8,209 nucleotides of DNA, from positions 1 through 8,209 of the forward strand of contig CAMWQY010000111.1 of the NCBI GenBank assembly GCA_947176355.1, in the 5' to 3' direction. Position 1 is the first letter of the stretch. Every line of letters begins with the position of its first letter. A model generated the notes under the pieces. It searched no databases, was not told where the DNA came from, and was given only the letters and a program-made list of their open reading frames with translations. Made by a program: the position numbers and the translations under genes. Source of the DNA: an uncultured Porphyromonadaceae bacterium (GTDB lineage: Bacteria; Bacteroidota; Bacteroidia; Bacteroidales; Muribaculaceae). Positions 5,537 to 8,209 of this stretch are shown here, piece after piece.

Positions 5537-8209
5537 TTAACGTACAATTAAAAAGCAGATTAATTCAAAATCATCAAGACCTTTTACTTCGTTACCGAAA
5601 AGAGAACCGCTGTCGCCATCAAGGAATGAGAAAAGGTCAGTGGTTTCTTTTGTCGCTATAAGCGAAGATATAGCGTCGCCAAGCAATCTTGAATAGGTGC
5701 CCATTCGTTGTCCGTCACGTGTCTCGGCGTTAAACTTACGGCACAAATCAGCTATCGGCTCTGACTTACCACGACATAACTGACGCATACGGTCGAGCAT
5801 CCCTTTCGGATCAAGATGATTGACTATAACCTCGGAGTCTTGTGATATGTAGACCATATAGAACGGATGGAGGCGGTTCTTACGGTCGATATTGATATCG
5901 TTGTTGCAGTTCTTCAATACGAAAATCACGCCATGGGGAGCATCCTTACTTGTGGGGGTAATGGCATGAAGCCCCATCGGAGTATGTTCTATGTCAATAC
6001 CGCTACGCATATATTCGAGAAGGTCAAGGCGGAATTCATTCAGTCCTAAGTCCATGATAGATACGCCCGTATTCATCTCCTCAATATCGACGACTTCCTC
6101 CTTTAGTCGTTCCAACTGGTCGCGGCGATATTTAAGATCGCCTTGTTCCTCTACTGAAAGTGGATTATCATCACCAGTAGCAGTGAGGACAGATACTTTC
6201 ATTCGCGCTTCAACTCGTCCTTTAAGGTCGATGTAATCGTCAAGATCCATATCCGGCCAGAAATTGACAAGCTGAATTTTATCGTTTTGCGAGCCTATAC
6301 GGTCGATACGTCCGAATCGCTGAATGATACGCACAGGGTTCCAGTGAATATCGTAGTTAATCAGATAGTCACAGTCTTGCAAGTTCTGACCTTCGGAAAT
6401 GCAGTCGGTAGCTATAAGCACATCGATCTCCTCATTGAGATTTGGATATAGCGTGGCGCGGTCTTTCGATACAGGCGAGAACAAAGTGAGCACTTTATTG
6501 AAGTCAAGTTTTTCACGCAGTTTCAATGTAGAACGAGCTTCTACATCACCTGAGATAAGCGCTGTGTTAAGCCCTGTCCGTTCCTTGATGAGAGGAGCAA
6601 TATTTTCGTAGATATACTGCGCCGTATCGGAAAATGCAGTAAAGACAATGATTTTGCGGTTATCTCCGTTTATGGGATTGGCAAACTTTTTGCGGATTAC
6701 ATCAATTAGCATCTGCAACTTACTGTCATGCTCGGATGTGATATCGCTGAGCATGAAAAGGAGGGTATTAAGATTGTCAAGGTCTTTGGAAAGATACACC
6801 CGCCATTGGATGTAGTCCATATCCTCCAAGTCAATCTTGGTTTTCTTATTGCCTATGAAAACCGAATCCTCACGCTCGTCGAAGTCAAGACCGTATGAAA
6901 AATCATAATCACATACCATTGAAGCCTCATGACGTGCTGCAAGGGCGTCTATTGCCTCTATTGTAGTGGCAATATATTTCCGGATTCTTTCAAGGGTAAG
7001 ACGGAAAGAATTAACGGAACTTTCAAGACGTTTGAGTAGATTGATACTCATAAGCTGACGGATACCGCGCTCACGTCCGGCACGTGAAAGATTACCGAAA
7101 CGTCCGTCTTCACGGGGTTCGGTGTACTTATCCAGTTTACTCGGAAGAATAAAGTCGGAGGGAGTATAGATAGCAAGGTTCAGCTCACTTACACTGACAA
7201 AAATATCGTTGAAGTCGACTGTCTTTGAAAGGTCTGTGAGTTTGGGAACCTTTGAAAGAGGTTTAAGACGCTCCGGAAATTTACCTATGTCAGAAGTGTC
7301 ATAATACTGCTCGATATGCCTTCGGCTACGGGCTATGGTGACGCTATCAAGAACTTCAAAAAAGTCGAAGTTCAGCATCTCTAATAGTGTGCTGGTGGTA
7401 CGTTGCTCTGCAGGATATTTCGACCACTTGTTGAAAGCCGTCTGAGCCTGTCGGAAAATATCGTCAAGCGAACTTGTGGTCTTCAACTTTGCATCCATCT
7501 GAGAACTGTCGCCTTCGTAGGCAAGCGCGAGCTGGTTGCGCAAGTCGTTGAAGCGGTTGTTGACAGGAGTAGCCGACAACATCAGTACCTTAGTCTTGAC
7601 TCCGGCACGGATTACCTTGTTCATCAACTGGAGATAGCGGTTCTCACGGGGATTTTCGTCATTCTCATCTGTGGTGACTTTGCCACCGTTGCGGAAGTTG
7701 TGGCTCTCGTCAATGACAACGAGGTCATAGTTACCCCAGTTTATATGTTCAAGATCGAGACCGTTACTTTGCCCTGACTGACGCGAGAGGTCGGTATGAT
7801 AGAGTATGTCATATCGCAGGCGGTCAGCGACAAGGGGATTATTCTTATAGTTGGAACGGTAAGTAACCCAGTTGTCGTGAAGTTTCTTCGGGCAAAGAAC
7901 AAGAACAGACTTATTGCGGTTCTCGTAATATTTGATGACTGAAAGTGCTGTAAATGTTTTGCCGAGACCTACGGAGTCGGCAAGTATGCACCCGTTATAC
8001 TTTTCCAACTTATTAATGATAGCGAGAGCTGCGTCACGTTGGAAATTGTATAGTTTATTCCAGATTACGCTTGACTTGAAGCCGGTTGCCTCATTAGGCA
8101 ATACATCTTCTGATATATCTTCAAGGAACTCGCTGAAGATGTTGTAAAGCGTAACGAAATAGATAAATTCCGGAGAATTTTCCTTGTATGCGTTTGTAAT
8201 ATTGTCAAG
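5537..8209 (-). CDS. SNF2/RapA-like superfamily 2 helicase (N-terminus outside window)
   Basis: ATP-dependent DNA translocase, probably for remodelling or following foreign DNA. 890 residues are visible. The frame is open to the right edge with no stop, so the true start is outside; the TTG at 8101 is internal, since in-frame sequence upstream (…FIYFVTLYNIFSEFL) continues sensibly. Motifs: I GLGKT (7969-7955, in ADSVGLGKT), II DESH (7711-7700), III SATP (7576-7565), a motif IV segment KIIVFTAF near 6660-6640, V ATDCISEGQNLQ near 6410-6380, and VI QRFGRIDR (6322-6299). All key residues are present, so the motor looks active. The large insert between III and IV (about 300 residues) and a C-terminal region of about 250 residues after VI resemble RapA/HepA-like defence helicases. 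Homologues often carry a PLD-type nuclease before the helicase, which here could lie beyond the edge. The nuclease gene follows after 2 bases, so the two are co-translated. Confidence 0.93.
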   Translation of the reverse strand, partial: LDNITNAYKENSPEFIYFVTLYNIFSEFLEDISEDVLPNEATGFKSSVIWNKLYNFQRDAALAIINKLEKYNGCILADSVGLGKTFTALSVIKYYENRNKSVLVLCPKKLHDNWVTYRSNYKNNPLVADRLRYDILYHTDLSRQSGQSNGLDLEHINWGNYDLVVIDESHNFRNGGKVTTDENDENPRENRYLQLMNKVIRAGVKTKVLMLSATPVNNRFNDLRNQLALAYEGDSSQMDAKLKTTSSLDDIFRQAQTAFNKWSKYPAEQRTTSTLLEMLNFDFFEVLDSVTIARSRRHIEQYYDTSDIGKFPERLKPLSKVPKLTDLSKTVDFNDIFVSVSELNLAIYTPSDFILPSKLDKYTEPREDGRFGNLSRAGRERGIRQLMSINLLKRLESSVNSFRLTLERIRKYIATTIEAIDALAARHEASMVCDYDFSYGLDFDEREDSVFIGNKKTKIDLEDMDYIQWRVYLSKDLDNLNTLLFMLSDITSEHDSKLQMLIDVIRKKFANPINGDNRKIIVFTAFSDTAQYIYENIAPLIKERTGLNTALISGDVEARSTLKLREKLDFNKVLTLFSPVSKDRATLYPNLNEEIDVLIATDCISEGQNLQDCDYLINYDIHWNPVRIIQRFGRIDRIGSQNDKIQLVNFWPDMDLDDYIDLKGRVEARMKVSVLTATGDDNPLSVEEQGDLKYRRDQLERLKEEVVDIEEMNTGVSIMDLGLNEFRLDLLEYMRSGIDIEHTPMGLHAITPTSKDAPHGVIFVLKNCNNDINIDRKNRLHPFYMVYISQDSEVIVNHLDPKGMLDRMRQLCRGKSEPIADLCRKFNAETRDGQRMGTYSRLLGDAISSLIATKETTDLFSFLDGDSGSLFGNEVKGLDDFELICFLIVR

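Noticed and set aside
8099..8101. TTG as start of the helicase gene, giving an 854-residue protein
   Set aside because: The same frame stays open for 36 more codons to the window edge with sensible protein sequence, so the TTG is an internal leucine codon and the gene is cut by the edge.

Overview
The window is one minus-strand gene cluster, and it looks like a chromosomal defence island of a Bacteroidales bacterium (Bacteroides, Parabacteroides, Prevotella or a relative). Three things suggest this: moderate GC content, no Shine-Dalgarno sequence before any of the four visible starts, and a perfect match to the Bacteroidetes promoter (TTTG, 19 bases, TAACTTTG) in the only sizeable non-coding gap. 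Genus and species cannot be told from the sequence.

In transcription order, from high to low coordinates: (1) a SNF2/RapA-type helicase whose N-terminus lies outside the window (5537-8209); (2) a DUF1016/YhcG-type PD-(D/E)XK nuclease (4485-5534); (3) a DUF4391 protein with a coiled-coil tail (3881-4483); (4) a 499-base non-coding gap (3382-3880); (5) the type III DNA methyltransferase Mod (1456-3381); (6) the first half of the type III restriction helicase Res (1-1451), cut by the left edge. Genes 1-3 are separated by 1-2 bases and Mod/Res by 4 bases, so there are two tightly coupled blocks with the gap between them.

Mod and Res form a standard type III restriction-modification pair. Mod recognises and methylates adenine in a short asymmetric site. 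Res is the ATP-driven motor and nuclease that acts on unmodified DNA with Mod. The upstream block adds a second helicase, a separate nuclease and DUF4391. Their location and spacing suggest an extended type III defence locus, but how they cooperate is inferred.

The least explained part is the gap. It starts with a perfect 19-base palindrome downstream of DUF4391, followed by the promoter, whose predicted transcript begins AGAACCCC or GAACCCC. This 5' end is exactly complementary to GGGGTTC about 230 bases further on, and a series of strong hairpins lies between. A small hairpin followed by a U-run comes later, before mod. I read this as a candidate structured non-coding RNA or long regulatory leader of about 240-330 nt inside the restriction locus. 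I do not recognise its family.
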